DNA of 64,000 nt from Pseudomonas sp. p1(2021b). GTDB lineage: Bacteria; Pseudomonadota; Gammaproteobacteria; Pseudomonadales; Pseudomonadaceae. Position 1 is the first letter of the stretch, and the number at the start of each line of letters is the position of its first letter. The position numbers and the translations under genes were made by a program. The notes below the pieces were generated by a model. The model saw nothing but the letters and a program-made list of their open reading frames with translations, made no database searches and was not told where the DNA came from. The stretch is from positions 4,183,001-4,247,000 of the forward strand of contig NZ_CP083746.1 of the NCBI RefSeq assembly GCF_020151015.1, in the 5' to 3' direction. This document shows, piece by piece, positions 39,563 to 49,948 of this stretch.

Positions 39563-40480
39563 CTACTCTTGCGCCTGATCCGCTTCGCACAAGGCGCGGA
39601 TGCGCTCGCGCAACCATCGATGGCCGGCATCGCCTTCGCGTCGCGAATGCCAGGCCTGGGTAAAACCAAAGGGCGCAATGGCCAGCGGTGGCTCGAAACT
39701 ACGCAAGCCCGGCGCCAGACGGGCGCCTGCCAGGCTACGACGGGCCACGGTAAGCACCAGGTCAGTACCGATGATCAGCCCCTGGGCCACGCCCCAGTGC
39801 GGCAAGGTCAAGGCAATGCGACGTCGCTCGCCCAACGCCTGGAGTGCCAGGTCGATCTCGTTGTCGATGCCCGGCCGTACGGCCACCAATACATGAGGGC
39901 GAGCCAACCAGCGATCCAGCGGCAGCCCACCTCGGGGTGGCAAGGTCTGGCGGTCGGCCAGGCACACGAAAGACTCTTCGAACAGTACCTGCACCTGGAT
40001 CTCGGACGGCAATTCGGGGAACACCCCCAGGGCGAGGTCCACCTCGCCATCGATCAGTTGCCCAAGCATCGCTTCCCGGCTGCCTTGGGAAACCACCAGA
40101 TCGATCCCCGGCGCCTCGGCCCTGAGCAGAGGCATCAGCCCAGGCAATACGACCCGCGCGCCATAGTCCGACATGGCCAGGCGAAAGGTTCGCCGCGCCC
40201 GGCTCGGCTCGAAGCGTGGGCTGCCCAGCAAGCCGTCCAACTGCTCCAGCGCCTGTTCGAGCGGCTCGCGCAAAGCCTGCGCCCGGCTGCTCAGGTGCAG
40301 GCGGCCGCCTCGGCGCACCAGCAGGGGATCGGAGAAGATTTCACGCAGCTGCGCCAACGCATGGCTGACTGCGGGCTGGCTGCGGTGCAGGCGCACCGCG
40401 GCGCGGGAGACATGCTGTTCGCTGAGCAAGGCATGCAGGGTCAGGAGCAGATTGAGGTCGATGCGGCGAAGATCATCCAT
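39563..40480 (-). CDS. LysR family transcriptional regulator
   Basis: A 305-residue regulator with an N-terminal winged helix (LLLTLHALLSEQHVSRAAVR, LRLHRSQPAVSHALAQLREI-type recognition helix) and a C-terminal effector domain. It is divergent from a YdcZ-type transporter gene, with an inverted repeat of LysR type between them, so control of that transporter is likely. The effector is unknown. Confidence 0.9.
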   Translation of the reverse strand: MDDLRRIDLNLLLTLHALLSEQHVSRAAVRLHRSQPAVSHALAQLREIFSDPLLVRRGGRLHLSSRAQALREPLEQALEQLDGLLGSPRFEPSRARRTFRLAMSDYGARVVLPGLMPLLRAEAPGIDLVVSQGSREAMLGQLIDGEVDLALGVFPELPSEIQVQVLFEESFVCLADRQTLPPRGGLPLDRWLARPHVLVAVRPGIDNEIDLALQALGERRRIALTLPHWGVAQGLIIGTDLVLTVARRSLAGARLAPGLRSFEPPLAIAPFGFTQAWHSRREGDAGHRWLRERIRALCEADQAQE

Positions 40481-40509
40481 GGTACGAATAGAGCCTGTGC
40501 AACGTTCGA

Positions 40510-40526
40510 ATTTCCATCATTGAAAT
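40510..40526. promoter_or_regulatory. Candidate LysR-type operator
   Basis: ATTTCCATCATTGAAAT is a 17-base inverted repeat with five-base arms and a T-N11-A core. It lies in the 90-base gap between the regulator and the transporter. Confidence 0.45.
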
Positions 40527-40570
40527 GGATAAACAACACTGCGCCTAGCGTTTTTCCAAAGGAGTTCCCG

Positions 40571-41050
40571 ATGCCACAGGCCTTCACGCTGTCCGCCCTC
40601 CTCCCCTTGCTCGTTGCCCTGCTGGCCGGCGCGGCGGTGCCCTTCCAGGCCGGCAGCAACGCTGCCCTGGGCCGCCTGCTGGGTCACCCGCTGTGGGCGG
40701 CCGGGGTATCGCTGATGGTCAGCCTGTTGATGCTGGTACCGGCCTTGCTGGTCATGCGCGCGCCTGCGCCGCAGTTGCAGAATCTCGCCCAGGCCCCTTG
40801 GTGGGCCTGGTTCGGTGGCGTAGCGGGCGTGCTCTACATCACCGCTGCGCTGGTACTGACGCCCCGGCTGGGGGCGGCGGGGTTCATCGTCTGCGTGATC
40901 GCCGGGCAGGTGCTGTCGTCGCTGCTGATCGACCAGTGGGGGTTGATGGGGCTGCCGGAGCGGCCGGTCAATGCGATTCGCCTGGCCGGGGTGGGCATGA
41001 TCGTGATCGGCATGCTGGTCGTGCAATGGGGTACGTCGCGTGCCTGCTAG
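40571..41050 (+). CDS. YdcZ/DUF606 family DMT-superfamily transporter
   Basis: A 159-residue protein with five predicted membrane helices. It has the family signature near the start (LLAGAAVPFQAGSNAALGRL) and a second conserved stretch (FIVCVIAGQVLSSLLIDQWG). AAAGGAG precedes the ATG. Substrate unknown. Its expression is probably controlled by the divergent LysR regulator. Confidence 0.87.
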   Translation: MPQAFTLSALLPLLVALLAGAAVPFQAGSNAALGRLLGHPLWAAGVSLMVSLLMLVPALLVMRAPAPQLQNLAQAPWWAWFGGVAGVLYITAALVLTPRLGAAGFIVCVIAGQVLSSLLIDQWGLMGLPERPVNAIRLAGVGMIVIGMLVVQWGTSRAC

Positions 41051-41065
41051 CGCTGCGCGCGAACG

Positions 41066-41650
41066 CTACAAGGCCTGCGGCTGTTCTGGCGGCATCAGCA
41101 CCTTGTCCACATCGAAATGCAATGCAGGCATCTGGGTGCCGGCATACATCACCACGGCCAGCGCCGCGATCAGCCCGACATCGAGCCAGTGCCAGGCCGG
41201 CATGTCGTCGGCGCGCCTGGCCTTCCAGCACCACCAGGCCTGGCCCAGGCAGAACGAGGCGATCGCCAGCAACCACAGGTAGAAGCCGGCACCAAAGCCG
41301 GTGACATCCTGGAACGCGTAGCTCTGGTTGTCCGGCAGCCGTTCGATACCCAGGCTGCTGGCGGCCAGGTAAAGGGCCCCCAGCCCCAACAGCAGCGCCA
41401 GGCGGCGAAAGCGCCGGTGCGCCAGGACCGCCAGCGCCAGCAATGGGTTGGCGAACCACTGGTACAGCCCGAAGGGTACGCCCCAAGGCCCGTAGAGCAG
41501 CATTTGCAGTGCGGGCATGTGCCGGCCGGCGCTGGTCAAGGCGCCGTCGAAACACAGGCCCAGCAGGTAGAGCGCCAGGCTGAAGGTGAGGTAATAGGCA
41601 GGCAACCGCGAGCTCCATCGGATAACGACAAGCCCATGACCATACCGCAC
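41066..41650 (-). CDS. Uncharacterised inner-membrane protein
   Basis: A 194-residue protein with about six hydrophobic segments (for example YYLTFSLALYLLGLCF, LLGLGALYLAASSLG, VGLIAALAVVMYAGTQMPAL). I do not recognise the family. It is convergent with the YdcZ gene. The start is unsure: the GTG at 41650 has no good ribosome site, and no better codon is obvious before the first helix. Confidence 0.65.
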   Translation of the reverse strand: MRYGHGLVVIRWSSRLPAYYLTFSLALYLLGLCFDGALTSAGRHMPALQMLLYGPWGVPFGLYQWFANPLLALAVLAHRRFRRLALLLGLGALYLAASSLGIERLPDNQSYAFQDVTGFGAGFYLWLLAIASFCLGQAWWCWKARRADDMPAWHWLDVGLIAALAVVMYAGTQMPALHFDVDKVLMPPEQPQAL

Positions 41651-41703
41651 CCAGCCGTCAGGTGACAGGCAGAACCAAGGCCACGACCTGTCTCACCTAT
41701 GGC

Positions 41704-42081
41704 TCAGGCGACTTCGGCGCCGTCATCCTCCGGCCAATGCGGCTCATTGGCTTCCAGCGGCGGCAGCCCATAGTGAGCGCGCGCGGCATCGCAGCTGGGG
41801 TTGTGCACGCCATTGACCCAGGAGGCCTCGAACTCACGGCATGGGGAAGCGCGGTTTTCATAGATGGTGCAAGCGACCTGCTTGCCGACCTCGCCATCCA
41901 GGGCGGTACAGCGGCAGGGCTTGGCATCGGTGCCGATCATCGCGACGCGGGTCGGGTTGATCTGCACCACCAGGTCATCGGGCACCAGGCCACCGGCGGA
42001 CTGGCATTCGCCCCAGAAGAAAGACACACGGAAGTACCCGCAGCAGGCGCCGCAGTCAAGGCAAGGGTTGTATTCGGACAT
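41704..42081 (-). CDS. YkgJ family cysteine-cluster protein
   Basis: A 125-residue protein with the CxxCxxCC motif ([13 protein letters not shown]) and two later cysteines ([21 protein letters not shown]). The family probably binds zinc or an Fe-S cluster, and its function is unknown. ATG 42081 ([11 protein letters not shown]) is chosen because the conserved cluster begins there. Confidence 0.85.
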   Translation of the reverse strand: MSEYNPCLDCGACCGYFRVSFFWGECQSAGGLVPDDLVVQINPTRVAMIGTDAKPCRCTALDGEVGKQVACTIYENRASPCREFEASWVNGVHNPSCDAARAHYGLPPLEANEPHWPEDDGAEVA

Positions 42082-42230
42082 GATGGCACGGAGGGAAAGT
42101 TGTTGTTTTCGGGGCTGGGCCCGCGCGCCATTTTCAATCCAAGCCGGGTGGCTGAGAAGAGGGGTAAAGCAAAAATAGTTTGCCACTTATCCGGGAAGAA
42201 CGGGGCCGTTTCGAGACCCCGTTTTCGCCG

Positions 42231-43439
42231 TCACTTGCGGGTCAGGCCATCGGCCCGGAACATCTGGCGAATGCCCCGGATCGCCTGACGGATACGGTCT
42301 TGGTTCTCGATCAGGGCGAAGCGCACATGGTCGTCACCATAGTCGCCGAAGCCGATGCCGGGTGATACGCAAACCTTGGCCTCGGCCAGCAGCTTCTTGG
42401 AGAACTCCAACGACCCCAGGTGAGCATAGGCCTCGGGGATCTTCGCCCAGACGTACATCGAGGCCTTGGGGTTCTCGACTATCCAGCCGATCTCGTGCAG
42501 CCCCTTGACCAGCAGGTTGCGCCGCTGGCGGTACTGCTCGGCGATATCGCGCACGCATTGCTGGTCACCTTCCAGGGCCGCGATGGCCGCGACCTGCAGC
42601 GGGGTGAAGGTGCCGTAGTCGTGGTAGCTCTTGATTCGCGCCAGGGCGCTGACCAGCTCCGGATTGCCGACCATGAAGCCGATGCGCCAGCCGGCCATGT
42701 TGTAGCTCTTGGACAGGGTGAAGAACTCCACGGCGATGTCCTTGGCGCCCGGCACCTGCATGATCGACGGGGCCTTCCAGCCATCGTAGACGATGTCGGC
42801 GTAGGCCAAGTCATGGACCACCAGCACATCGTACTGCTTGGCCAAGGCCACCACGCGCTCGAAGAAATCCAGCTCCACGCATTGGGCAGTGGGGTTGGAC
42901 GGAAAGCCCAGGATCATCATCTTCGGCTTGGGGATCGACTCGCGAATCGCCCGCTCCAGCTCGTTGAAGAAGTCCACACCCGGAACCAGCGGCACCGAAC
43001 GCACCTGGGCGCCTGCGATCACCGCACCATAGATATGGATCGGGTAGCTGGGGTTGGGCACCAGCACCGTGTCGCCATGGTCGAGGGTGCCGAGCATCAG
43101 GTGTGCCAGGCCTTCCTTGGAGCCGATGGTGACGATGGCTTCGCTTTCCGGGTCGATCTCGACGTCATAGCGGTCCTTGTACCAATGCGAGATGGCCCGG
43201 CGCAGGCGTGGAATACCACGGGAGGTGGAGTAGCCGTGGGTATCTTCGCGCTGGGCGACCTGCACCAGTTTCTCGACGATGTGCGGCGGGGTGGCGCCGT
43301 CGGGGTTGCCCATGCTCAGGTCGATGATGTCCTCGCCACGACGGCGGGCCGCCATCTTGAGCTCGGCGGTGATGTTGAAGACGTAAGGGGGGAGACGATC
43401 GATGCGCGCAAAACGGCGCGGCGAACCTGGGTTGGCCAT
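42231..43439 (-). CDS. alaC: Alanine-type aminotransferase (AlaC-like)
   Basis: A 402-residue class I PLP aminotransferase. Motifs are [14 protein letters not shown], the PLP lysine in [20 protein letters not shown], and [21 protein letters not shown]. It resembles E. coli AlaC, which makes alanine from pyruvate; the substrate is inferred. ATG 43439 gives [20 protein letters not shown]. An AT-rich promoter region lies upstream. Confidence 0.9.
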   Translation of the reverse strand: MANPGSPRRFARIDRLPPYVFNITAELKMAARRRGEDIIDLSMGNPDGATPPHIVEKLVQVAQREDTHGYSTSRGIPRLRRAISHWYKDRYDVEIDPESEAIVTIGSKEGLAHLMLGTLDHGDTVLVPNPSYPIHIYGAVIAGAQVRSVPLVPGVDFFNELERAIRESIPKPKMMILGFPSNPTAQCVELDFFERVVALAKQYDVLVVHDLAYADIVYDGWKAPSIMQVPGAKDIAVEFFTLSKSYNMAGWRIGFMVGNPELVSALARIKSYHDYGTFTPLQVAAIAALEGDQQCVRDIAEQYRQRRNLLVKGLHEIGWIVENPKASMYVWAKIPEAYAHLGSLEFSKKLLAEAKVCVSPGIGFGDYGDDHVRFALIENQDRIRQAIRGIRQMFRADGLTRK

Positions 43440-43509
43440 GGCTTCCTCTGAGTACGTAAGCGCCCGGAACCGTCCGAGCGACGCTGGCCGCTGCGGCGGC
43501 CTGGAACAG

Positions 43510-43539
43510 AAGATAGTGCCGAAACCTGGACTCTGTAAA
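43510..43539 (-). promoter_or_regulatory. Candidate alaC promoter
   Basis: On the minus strand TTTACA (43539-43534), an 18-base spacer and TATCTT (43515-43510), about 70 bases before the alaC start. Confidence 0.45.
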
Positions 43540-43611
43540 GGGCAATTTCCTGTTTTATCAGATATTTTTAGATCTATTTTTTGTAAATATTGAATAGAGA
43601 GTTTCAGGGGC

Positions 43612-43701
43612 GCCCTATCGCCGGCAAGCCGGCTCCCACCTGCCATGCGCTGTTTTCAGGGACACCGCCATACCTGTGGGCTGGCTTGCCAGCGATGGGC
43701 C
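43612..43701. repeat. REP-like pair, GCCGGCAAGCCGGC variant
   Basis: Two inverted arms with the cores TATCGCCGGCAAGCCGGCTC and CTGGCTTGCCAGCGAT. This is a different sequence class from the GCGGGACAAGCCCGC elements and is also seen at 49.95 kb. Confidence 0.75.
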
Positions 43702-43710
43702 CGAACAGAT

Positions 43711-43744
43711 AAAAAAAACCCCGGCAACATTGGCCGGGGCTTTT
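43711..43744 (-). terminator. Terminator of the cyo operon
   Basis: CCCCGGC/GCCGGGG stem with a seven-base loop, followed on the minus strand by eight T residues. Confidence 0.92.
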
Positions 43745-43761
43745 CGTGTAACAGGCGACTG

Positions 43762-44649
43762 TCAGCGTGCGTAGGTCATGAGCACGTCGGTAGCGGTCTG
43801 GCTGTCCACCGACATCATCACGCTCAGGGCGGTGACGGTGAGAATGGAGAAACCGAATACCTTGCGTGCCCACTTGCTGTCGTCCTCAGCCTTGTAGCCA
43901 CCCCAGGCCATATACAGCCAGTACAGGCCCATGGCGGCGGCAACGGCCAGGTAGCCAAGCCCTGCATAGCCACCCAGGGTGAGCATGAGGGTGGCCAGCA
44001 CGAAGGCCAGCACGTACAGCACGATTTGCTTCTTCGCCGCCAGGATACCGCGCGCCACCGGCAGGACCGGGATGTTGGCGGCACTGTAGTCCTTGAAACG
44101 GAAGATGGCGATGGCGAAGCTGTGCGGCATCTGCCACAGGCTGAACATCACCAGCAGGGTCACTGCAGCCAGGTCGAAGCTGTTGCTCACGGCGCAATAG
44201 CCGATCACCGGAGGCATGGCACCGGACAGGCTGCCGACCAAGGTGCCGTGCACCGACTTGCGCTTGAGCCAAAGGCTGTAGAAGCCCACGTAGACGACGA
44301 AGCCGACCAGCGCGCAGAACGCCGACAGCGGGTTGGCCTGGACATACAGCAAGCTGAAGCCCGCCACCCCGAGCAGGGTGGCATAGGCCAGCGCGAAGGG
44401 CAGCGACATGCCGCCCTGGACCATGACGCGGTTCTTGGTGCGCTCCATCTTCTGGTCGATATCGCGGTCGATGCAGTTGTTGAACACGCATCCGGACGCG
44501 ACGACCAGGGAGGTACCTACCACCACCGCCAGGAACAGGGCGAAGTCCACATGGCCCTTCGCGGCAAGGAAGAAACCGCCTGCCACGGAAAGCACGTTAC
44601 CGAAAATGATCCCCGGTTTGGTGATTTGGATAAAGTGCTTCACGGACAT
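43762..44649 (-). CDS. cyoE: Protoheme IX farnesyltransferase (heme O synthase)
   Basis: An integral membrane prenyltransferase that makes heme O for the cytochrome o oxidase. The conserved polar loops are present ([18 protein letters not shown] and YTLWLKRKS-type [20 protein letters not shown]). Length 295 with about nine helices. Last gene of the operon, 11 bases after cyoD, followed by a strong terminator. Confidence 0.97.
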   Translation of the reverse strand: MSVKHFIQITKPGIIFGNVLSVAGGFFLAAKGHVDFALFLAVVVGTSLVVASGCVFNNCIDRDIDQKMERTKNRVMVQGGMSLPFALAYATLLGVAGFSLLYVQANPLSAFCALVGFVVYVGFYSLWLKRKSVHGTLVGSLSGAMPPVIGYCAVSNSFDLAAVTLLVMFSLWQMPHSFAIAIFRFKDYSAANIPVLPVARGILAAKKQIVLYVLAFVLATLMLTLGGYAGLGYLAVAAAMGLYWLYMAWGGYKAEDDSKWARKVFGFSILTVTALSVMMSVDSQTATDVLMTYAR

Positions 44650-44660
44650 GCAGTCTTACC

Positions 44661-44993
44661 TCACTTGGCCATCATTTCGATGTGGATGCTGAACATGATC
44701 CACAGCGACAGGCCGACCAGCAGAGCGATTACGAGAGTGGTGAACAGGAACGTCGACACATTGGAACGCTGCTCTTTCGAGCGGTCCATGTGCAGGAAGT
44801 ACACCAGGTGTACCACCACCTGGATGACGGCCATGGCCACCACGATCAGGACGGTCAGGTTCTTCGGCAGGCTCGGGTACATCACCAGACCGAACGGGAT
44901 CGCGGTCAGGATGATCGACAGGATGAAGCCGATCGCGTACGACTTGACGCTGCCGTGGTTGCCTTCGTGATGAGTGTCGTGTGCGCTAGCCAT
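44661..44993 (-). CDS. cyoD: Cytochrome o ubiquinol oxidase subunit IV
   Basis: A 110-residue subunit with three membrane helices and a His-rich N-terminus ([19 protein letters not shown]). It probably aids assembly of subunit I. The start overlaps the cyoC stop by one base. Confidence 0.96.
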   Translation of the reverse strand: MASAHDTHHEGNHGSVKSYAIGFILSIILTAIPFGLVMYPSLPKNLTVLIVVAMAVIQVVVHLVYFLHMDRSKEQRSNVSTFLFTTLVIALLVGLSLWIMFSIHIEMMAK

Positions 44994-45616
44994 TACAGAA
45001 CTCCCAGCAGGTAGACGACGGTGAAGACGCAGATCCAGACCACGTCCAGGAAGTGCCAGAACAGGCTCAGGCAGCTCATACGGGTCTTGGCGGTCGGGGT
45101 GATGCCCTTGGTGCTGATCTGGTACATCAGGACAGCCATCCAGATCAGGCCGGCAGTCACGTGCAGACCGTGGGTCCCTACCAGGGCGAAGAAGCCCGAC
45201 AGGAAGCCGCTGCGGTTCGGGCCGTAGCCTTCGCCGATCAGGTGATGGAATTCATAGACTTCCATCGCGATGAAGCCGGCACCGAACAGGAAGGTGATGG
45301 CCAACCAGCCCAGCACGCCACCCTTGTTGCCTTTGAACATCTGCAGCATGGCGAAGCCGAAGGTGATCGACGACAGCAGCAGCAGTGCGGTTTCAACAGC
45401 TACGAAATCGAGCTGGAAGATGTCATGACCCGACGGGCCGCCGGCAAAACTGCCGGACAGCACCGCGTAGGTGGCGAAGAGCGACGCAAACAGGATGCAG
45501 TCGGTCATCAGGTACAGCCAGAAACCCAGTACGGTCATCTGGCCCGAGTCGTGGTGGTGGTCGTCATGCCCATGGTCGTGACCATGAGCAGCACCGTGCA
45601 TTACTTGACTGGACAT
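44993..45616 (-). CDS. cyoC: Cytochrome o ubiquinol oxidase subunit III
   Basis: A 207-residue, five-helix subunit with a strongly His/Asp-rich N-terminal tail ([15 protein letters not shown]) that could bind metal. Core motifs are [16 protein letters not shown] and [14 protein letters not shown]. It starts three bases after cyoB. Confidence 0.97.
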   Translation of the reverse strand: MSSQVMHGAAHGHDHGHDDHHHDSGQMTVLGFWLYLMTDCILFASLFATYAVLSGSFAGGPSGHDIFQLDFVAVETALLLLSSITFGFAMLQMFKGNKGGVLGWLAITFLFGAGFIAMEVYEFHHLIGEGYGPNRSGFLSGFFALVGTHGLHVTAGLIWMAVLMYQISTKGITPTAKTRMSCLSLFWHFLDVVWICVFTVVYLLGVL

Positions 45617-45619
45617 TGA

Positions 45620-47638
45620 TTACACCCGCTCAAACGATTCGACACGTGCGCCGGCAGGCAGAGCACCTGCTTTGGCCAGCGCTTTCATGCGCTCGCCTTC
45701 GATGCGCGCCACTTCTTCGGCCGGAACCATGTAGCCCTGGTCGTCACGGGCAGCGTGGCGAACGAAGACAGCGATGGTTGCAACCAGGCTCGCACCAACC
45801 AGCCACCAGATGTGCCAGATGAAGGCGAAGCCGAAGACGGTCAGGAACAGGCCCATGAACAGACCGGTAGCAGTGTTGCTCGGCATGTGGATAGGCTCGT
45901 ACTTGGCCGGAACCTTGTAGGCGACACCGGCTTCCTTGGCTTCATGCCAGGCGTCCAGGCCAACCTTCTCAGGCATGTGGGCGAAGTTGTAGAACGGAGG
46001 TGGCGACGAAGTCGACCATTCCAGGGTACGGCCGCCCCACGGGTCGCCAGTGACGTCCAGGTTCTGGTTGCGGTCGCGAACCGATACGTACAGCTGGATC
46101 AGCTGGCAGGCGATACCGAACAGGATCAGCACGGCGCCGACGACGGCAACGTACAGGTACGGTTCCCAAGCCGGGTTGTCCGAGTGGTTCAGACGACGGG
46201 TCATGCCCATGAAGCCCAGGGCGTACAGCGGCATGAACGCTACGTAGAAGCCGGAGATCCAGAACCAGAAGGCAGCCTTGCCCCACTTCTCGTTCAGGGT
46301 GAAACCGAAGGCTTTCGGGAACCAGTAGGCGAAGCCGGCGATGTAGCCGAATACCGCACCACCGATGATCACGTTGTGGAAGTGGGCGATCACGAACAGG
46401 CTGTTGTGCAGAACGAAGTCAGCACCTGGAACAGCCAGCAGGACGCCGGTCATGCCACCGATGGAGAAGGTGACCATGAAGCCCAGGGTCCACATGATCG
46501 GCGCGGTGAAGCGCAGACGGCCCTGGTAGATGGTGAACAGCCAGTTGAACAGCTTCACACCGGTCGGAATGGAGATCAGCATCGTCGCCAGGCCGAAGAA
46601 GGTGTTGACGCTGGCGCCGGCACCCATGGTGAAGAAGTGGTGCAGCCAGACCGCGAAGCCGAGAACGGCGATCGCGCCCGATGCGTAGATCATCGAGTGG
46701 TGACCGAACAGGCGCTTGCCTGCGAAGGTCGAGGTGACTTCCGAGAACACGCCGAAGGCCGGCAGGATCAGGATGTAGACCTCAGGGTGGCCCCATGCCC
46801 AGAACAGGTTGACGTACATCATCGGGTTCCCACCAAGCTCGTTGGTGAAGATGTGGAAGTCCAGATAACGGTCAACGGTCAGCAGGGCCAGCGCAGCAGT
46901 CAGGATCGGGAACGAAGCGACGATCAGCACGTTGGCCCAGGTGCAGGTCCAGGTGAAGATCGGCATGTCCATCAGCTTCATGCCAGGCGCGCGCATCTTC
47001 ATCACGGTGACGAGGAAGTTCACGCCGGTAAGCGTCGTACCCAAGCCGGATAGCTGTAGCGCCCAGATGTAGTAGTCGACACCCACGCCCGGGCTGTACT
47101 GGATGCCCGCCAGCGGCGGATAGGCAACCCAACCGGTCTTGGCGAATTCGCCAACGCCCAGGGAGATGTTGACCAGCAGCACGCCTGCCAGCAGCAGGTA
47201 GAAGCTCAGGGAGTTCAGGAACGGGAAGGCAACGTCACGTGCACCGATCTGCAGAGGAACCGCCAGGTTCATCAGGCCGGTGAAGAACGGCATCGCCATG
47301 AAGATGATCATGATCACACCGTGGGCGGTGAAGATCTGGTCATAGTGTTCAGGCGGCAGGTAGCCTTCGGCGCCACCGGTAGCGGCAGCGAGCTGGGTAC
47401 GCATCATGATGGCGTCGGCGAAGCCGCGCAGCAGCATGACCATCGCGACGATGATGTACATCACCCCGATCTTCTTGTGGTCGACCGTGGTCAGCCACTC
47501 GCTCCACAAGTAGGTCCACTTGCGGAAATAGGTGATAGCACCGACGAGAGCGATACCACCGAGCGCAATCATGGCAAGCGTCACCATGACTATCGGCTCG
47601 TGATAGGGTATCGCCTCCAGACTTAGTTTACCGAACAT
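45620..47638 (-). CDS. cyoB: Cytochrome o ubiquinol oxidase subunit I
   Basis: The catalytic heme-copper subunit of 672 residues. It shows [16 protein letters not shown], the copper and cross-linked-tyrosine region ([17 protein letters not shown]), HHMFT-type LHHFFTMG, and the heme-ligand stretch [16 protein letters not shown]. It reduces oxygen with ubiquinol and pumps protons. Confidence 0.98.
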   Translation of the reverse strand: MFGKLSLEAIPYHEPIVMVTLAMIALGGIALVGAITYFRKWTYLWSEWLTTVDHKKIGVMYIIVAMVMLLRGFADAIMMRTQLAAATGGAEGYLPPEHYDQIFTAHGVIMIIFMAMPFFTGLMNLAVPLQIGARDVAFPFLNSLSFYLLLAGVLLVNISLGVGEFAKTGWVAYPPLAGIQYSPGVGVDYYIWALQLSGLGTTLTGVNFLVTVMKMRAPGMKLMDMPIFTWTCTWANVLIVASFPILTAALALLTVDRYLDFHIFTNELGGNPMMYVNLFWAWGHPEVYILILPAFGVFSEVTSTFAGKRLFGHHSMIYASGAIAVLGFAVWLHHFFTMGAGASVNTFFGLATMLISIPTGVKLFNWLFTIYQGRLRFTAPIMWTLGFMVTFSIGGMTGVLLAVPGADFVLHNSLFVIAHFHNVIIGGAVFGYIAGFAYWFPKAFGFTLNEKWGKAAFWFWISGFYVAFMPLYALGFMGMTRRLNHSDNPAWEPYLYVAVVGAVLILFGIACQLIQLYVSVRDRNQNLDVTGDPWGGRTLEWSTSSPPPFYNFAHMPEKVGLDAWHEAKEAGVAYKVPAKYEPIHMPSNTATGLFMGLFLTVFGFAFIWHIWWLVGASLVATIAVFVRHAARDDQGYMVPAEEVARIEGERMKALAKAGALPAGARVESFERV

Positions 47639-47641
47639 CTC

Positions 47642-48586
47642 TTACTCCTCTGCCCCGGCAGCTGGTTGCATACTCGACTCCACACCCTTGGTAGTGGCCA
47701 GTTCCTTGCTGCCTACTTCTTCGTGGCTCGGGCGACCGCGGTTCATGCCTTCGTACTTGTCGACGATGATCTGGAACTGGTCAGCCGAAGCCTCGCTGTA
47801 CAGCGTGACTGGGTTGTTTTCGCTAGGTTTGGCCAAGGCTTCGTATTCAGCCTTATCCAGCTTCTTCGGCGACTGCTTGACTTCGGCGACCCACTTCTCG
47901 AAGTCTGCCTGGGAGGTTGCAGTAGCCTTGAACTTCATGCCGGTGAAACCGGCGCCGCTGTAGTTGGCGGAGATACCGTCGAACTCGCCGTTCTCGTTGG
48001 CGATCAGGTGCAGCTTGGTGGTCATGCCGGCCATGGCGTAGATCTGGCCGCCCAGGCCCGGGATGAAGAACGAGTTCATCACGGCATCGGAGGTCACGCG
48101 GAAGTTGACCGGGGTGTTGGCCGGGAAGACGATCTTGTTGACCGTGGCGATGCCCTGTTCCGGGTAGATGAACAGCCACTTCCAGTCCAGCGCGACCACG
48201 TCGATCTGCACCGGCTTCACGTCGGAATCCAGTGGACGGTACGGGTCCAGCTTGTGGGTAGAGTGGTAGGTGACATAGCCCAGGGCGATGATGATCAGGA
48301 TCGGGATGATCCAGACAGCCGCTTCGATCTTGGTCGAGTGCGACCAGTCGGGGGTGTAGGTGGCAGCCTTGTTGGAAGCACGGTACTTCCAGGCGAACGC
48401 GATGGTCATGATGATGACCGGGACGACGACCAGCAGCATCAGGCCGGTGGCGATCAGGATCAGGTTCTTTTGCTCAATGCCCACCTGGCCCTTTGGATCG
48501 AGCAGGGTCCAGTTGCACCCACTGAGTAAAAGCATGCCTAAAAAGGGCAATATGCCAAACAGTCTGGGGTAACGCTTTTTACTCAT
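47642..48586 (-). CDS. cyoA: Cytochrome o ubiquinol oxidase subunit II
   Basis: A membrane-anchored lipoprotein subunit (lipobox LLLSGC, Cys24) with two helices and a periplasmic cupredoxin domain. It lacks the CuA cysteine pair, as expected for a quinol oxidase ([20 protein letters not shown]). Length 314. First gene of the operon, with a 559-base upstream region. Confidence 0.97.
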   Translation of the reverse strand: MSKKRYPRLFGILPFLGMLLLSGCNWTLLDPKGQVGIEQKNLILIATGLMLLVVVPVIIMTIAFAWKYRASNKAATYTPDWSHSTKIEAAVWIIPILIIIALGYVTYHSTHKLDPYRPLDSDVKPVQIDVVALDWKWLFIYPEQGIATVNKIVFPANTPVNFRVTSDAVMNSFFIPGLGGQIYAMAGMTTKLHLIANENGEFDGISANYSGAGFTGMKFKATATSQADFEKWVAEVKQSPKKLDKAEYEALAKPSENNPVTLYSEASADQFQIIVDKYEGMNRGRPSHEEVGSKELATTKGVESSMQPAAGAEE

Positions 48587-48907
48587 CTCACGACCTCTAG
48601 ATCAGCTTGCTTCAATGCAATTTGTGTTTTGGTCGCCAACACTTCGTCCTGCCAAGCGTCAGCATTTCGGGCTCGAATTCGCTCCTGCCTGTGGTCCGAC
48701 TGCTGGACCTGGGCGCGAGCGGGTTTACGGTGCTTTATGGTTCGTAGGCTAACGGCCTGTACTTCAGACCAAGTCCATTTGGTGCGGGAAAACGCGGAGG
48801 GGGGTCCGCCCGGTATCGCCGTTGGGCGAAACTTGTCGAAGTCAGCAAAAGAAAGCGCTGCGGCTTCCTCCAATCCTGCGACTCGCAAGCAGTGCCGAAC
48901 GGAAATT

Positions 48908-48934
48908 GGGGGCGATTGTAGATAGGTCGCCCCC
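48908..48934. promoter_or_regulatory. GC-rich hairpin in the cyo upstream region
   Basis: A perfect 8-bp stem (GGGGGCGA at 48908-48915, TCGCCCCC at 48927-48934) with an 11-base loop. If transcription starts upstream it lies in the cyo leader. Role unknown. Confidence 0.5.
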
Positions 48935-49066
48935 CCTTGACTATGACTTATTGAGCAACAGTCTTTTACAGTATCGGTAACAATACTGCTCAAAAAATCA
49001 ACTTCGCGACAGTTTGTCGCACCCCGCTTGATAGCCCTGGAGCCCGCATACTGCAAGGCTTTGTCG

Positions 49067-49080
49067 TTGATCTGGATCAA
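49067..49080. promoter_or_regulatory. ANR/FNR box
   Basis: TTGATCTGGATCAA is a perfect match to TTGAT-N4-ATCAA. It lies 481 bases before the cyoA start and 66 bases beyond the dsbB stop. In P. putida, ANR is known to lower expression of the Cyo oxidase under low oxygen. Confidence 0.8.
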
Positions 49081-49145
49081 GCGTGAGGCGAGGTAAAGAT
49101 GTTATCTCACCATGCAACAGAGGGGCCTCGAAGGGGGACTTTTGT

Positions 49146-49652
49146 CTAACCCCGGCGACGGTTGCGGTAGATGCCCAGTGGCACCAGAACTGCGGTGAGG
49201 ACGAACGCCAGAAGTGCCCATTGCGCCAGGGACAACCCCAGGATCGGCGGGTAGGGCGTGGAGCAGAAACCATCGACCTGGAATGCCAGCGGCCACACGT
49301 GCGCCAGCGGCAGGTCGTCGACGATCGGCTGCAGGGTGTCGATACCGCAACTGACCATCGGGTGGGCGAGTATATACACATGGTTGCCAGCCGCAACGAT
49401 TCCGCCGATTGCGCTGAGCACTACCAATACTTCGAAGAAGGTCAGGCTGCGACGCCCGGGCATGGCCGCGGCGAGGAAGGCGAACACCGCGATCAGCAGC
49501 AGTGCATAGCGCTGCAGGATGCACAGCGGGCATGGCGCCTCGCCGAGCACCACCTGCATGTAGAGGGCGCCGCAGATCAGCGACAGGCAGATCACGCCCA
49601 GCAACACCAGGAAGCGCCGTTCGCGGTTCAGGTGCGAGGTTTGTTCGTTCAT
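49146..49652 (-). CDS. dsbB: Disulfide bond formation protein DsbB
   Basis: A four-helix inner-membrane protein that re-oxidises DsbA and passes electrons to quinone. Both cysteine pairs are present: Cys41/Cys44 (APCPLC) and Cys102/Cys130 (MVSCGID, DGFCSTP). Length 168. ATG 49652 has AAGGAA upstream. Frame extensions upstream are not part of the protein. Confidence 0.95.
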   Translation of the reverse strand: MNEQTSHLNRERRFLVLLGVICLSLICGALYMQVVLGEAPCPLCILQRYALLLIAVFAFLAAAMPGRRSLTFFEVLVVLSAIGGIVAAGNHVYILAHPMVSCGIDTLQPIVDDLPLAHVWPLAFQVDGFCSTPYPPILGLSLAQWALLAFVLTAVLVPLGIYRNRRRG

Positions 49653-49948
49653 TACCGGTTCCTTCGATGGATAGTGGCAGTGCCTGGTGGGCGTTGGCCT
49701 GCCCGGCGACAGTCTACACGTGCGTCGAGGAGCGGCGTGCTGGCACTGCGCAGGGGCTATCCGATGACGATTTCTGACCAGACGGAGCGACGTCGGTTCA
49801 ACGACGACCGCCAAAAGCGACAGCCCGGATGTCAGGCAGGGGCAAGCCCCTCGACACCCGGGAGTGAAGGATACCGTGATTAATGGAAGATTAAAGATGA
49901 AATTGCGCCTGCTTATTTCATCTCCTTCTATATAAAGGAAGGCCAACA

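Larger units (their letters stand above)
43440..43761. other. Gap between alaC and cyoE
   Basis: It contains the alaC promoter region with an unusually AT-rich block (43545-43600), a REP pair (43612-43701) and the cyo terminator (43711-43744). No gene is visible. Confidence 0.8.
48587..49145. other. Long intergenic region upstream of cyoA
   Basis: This 559-base stretch between the end of dsbB and the start of cyoA contains an ANR box (49067-49080), an AT-rich block (about 48940-49010) that may hold the promoter, and a GC-rich hairpin (48908-48934). Open frames on both strands show no recognisable protein. Confidence 0.75.

Noticed and set aside
48583..49080. Minus-strand open frame of 165 codons upstream of cyoA
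   Set aside because: It spans the AT-rich promoter-like block, runs into the cyoA start, begins at the ANR box and has no protein-like pattern.
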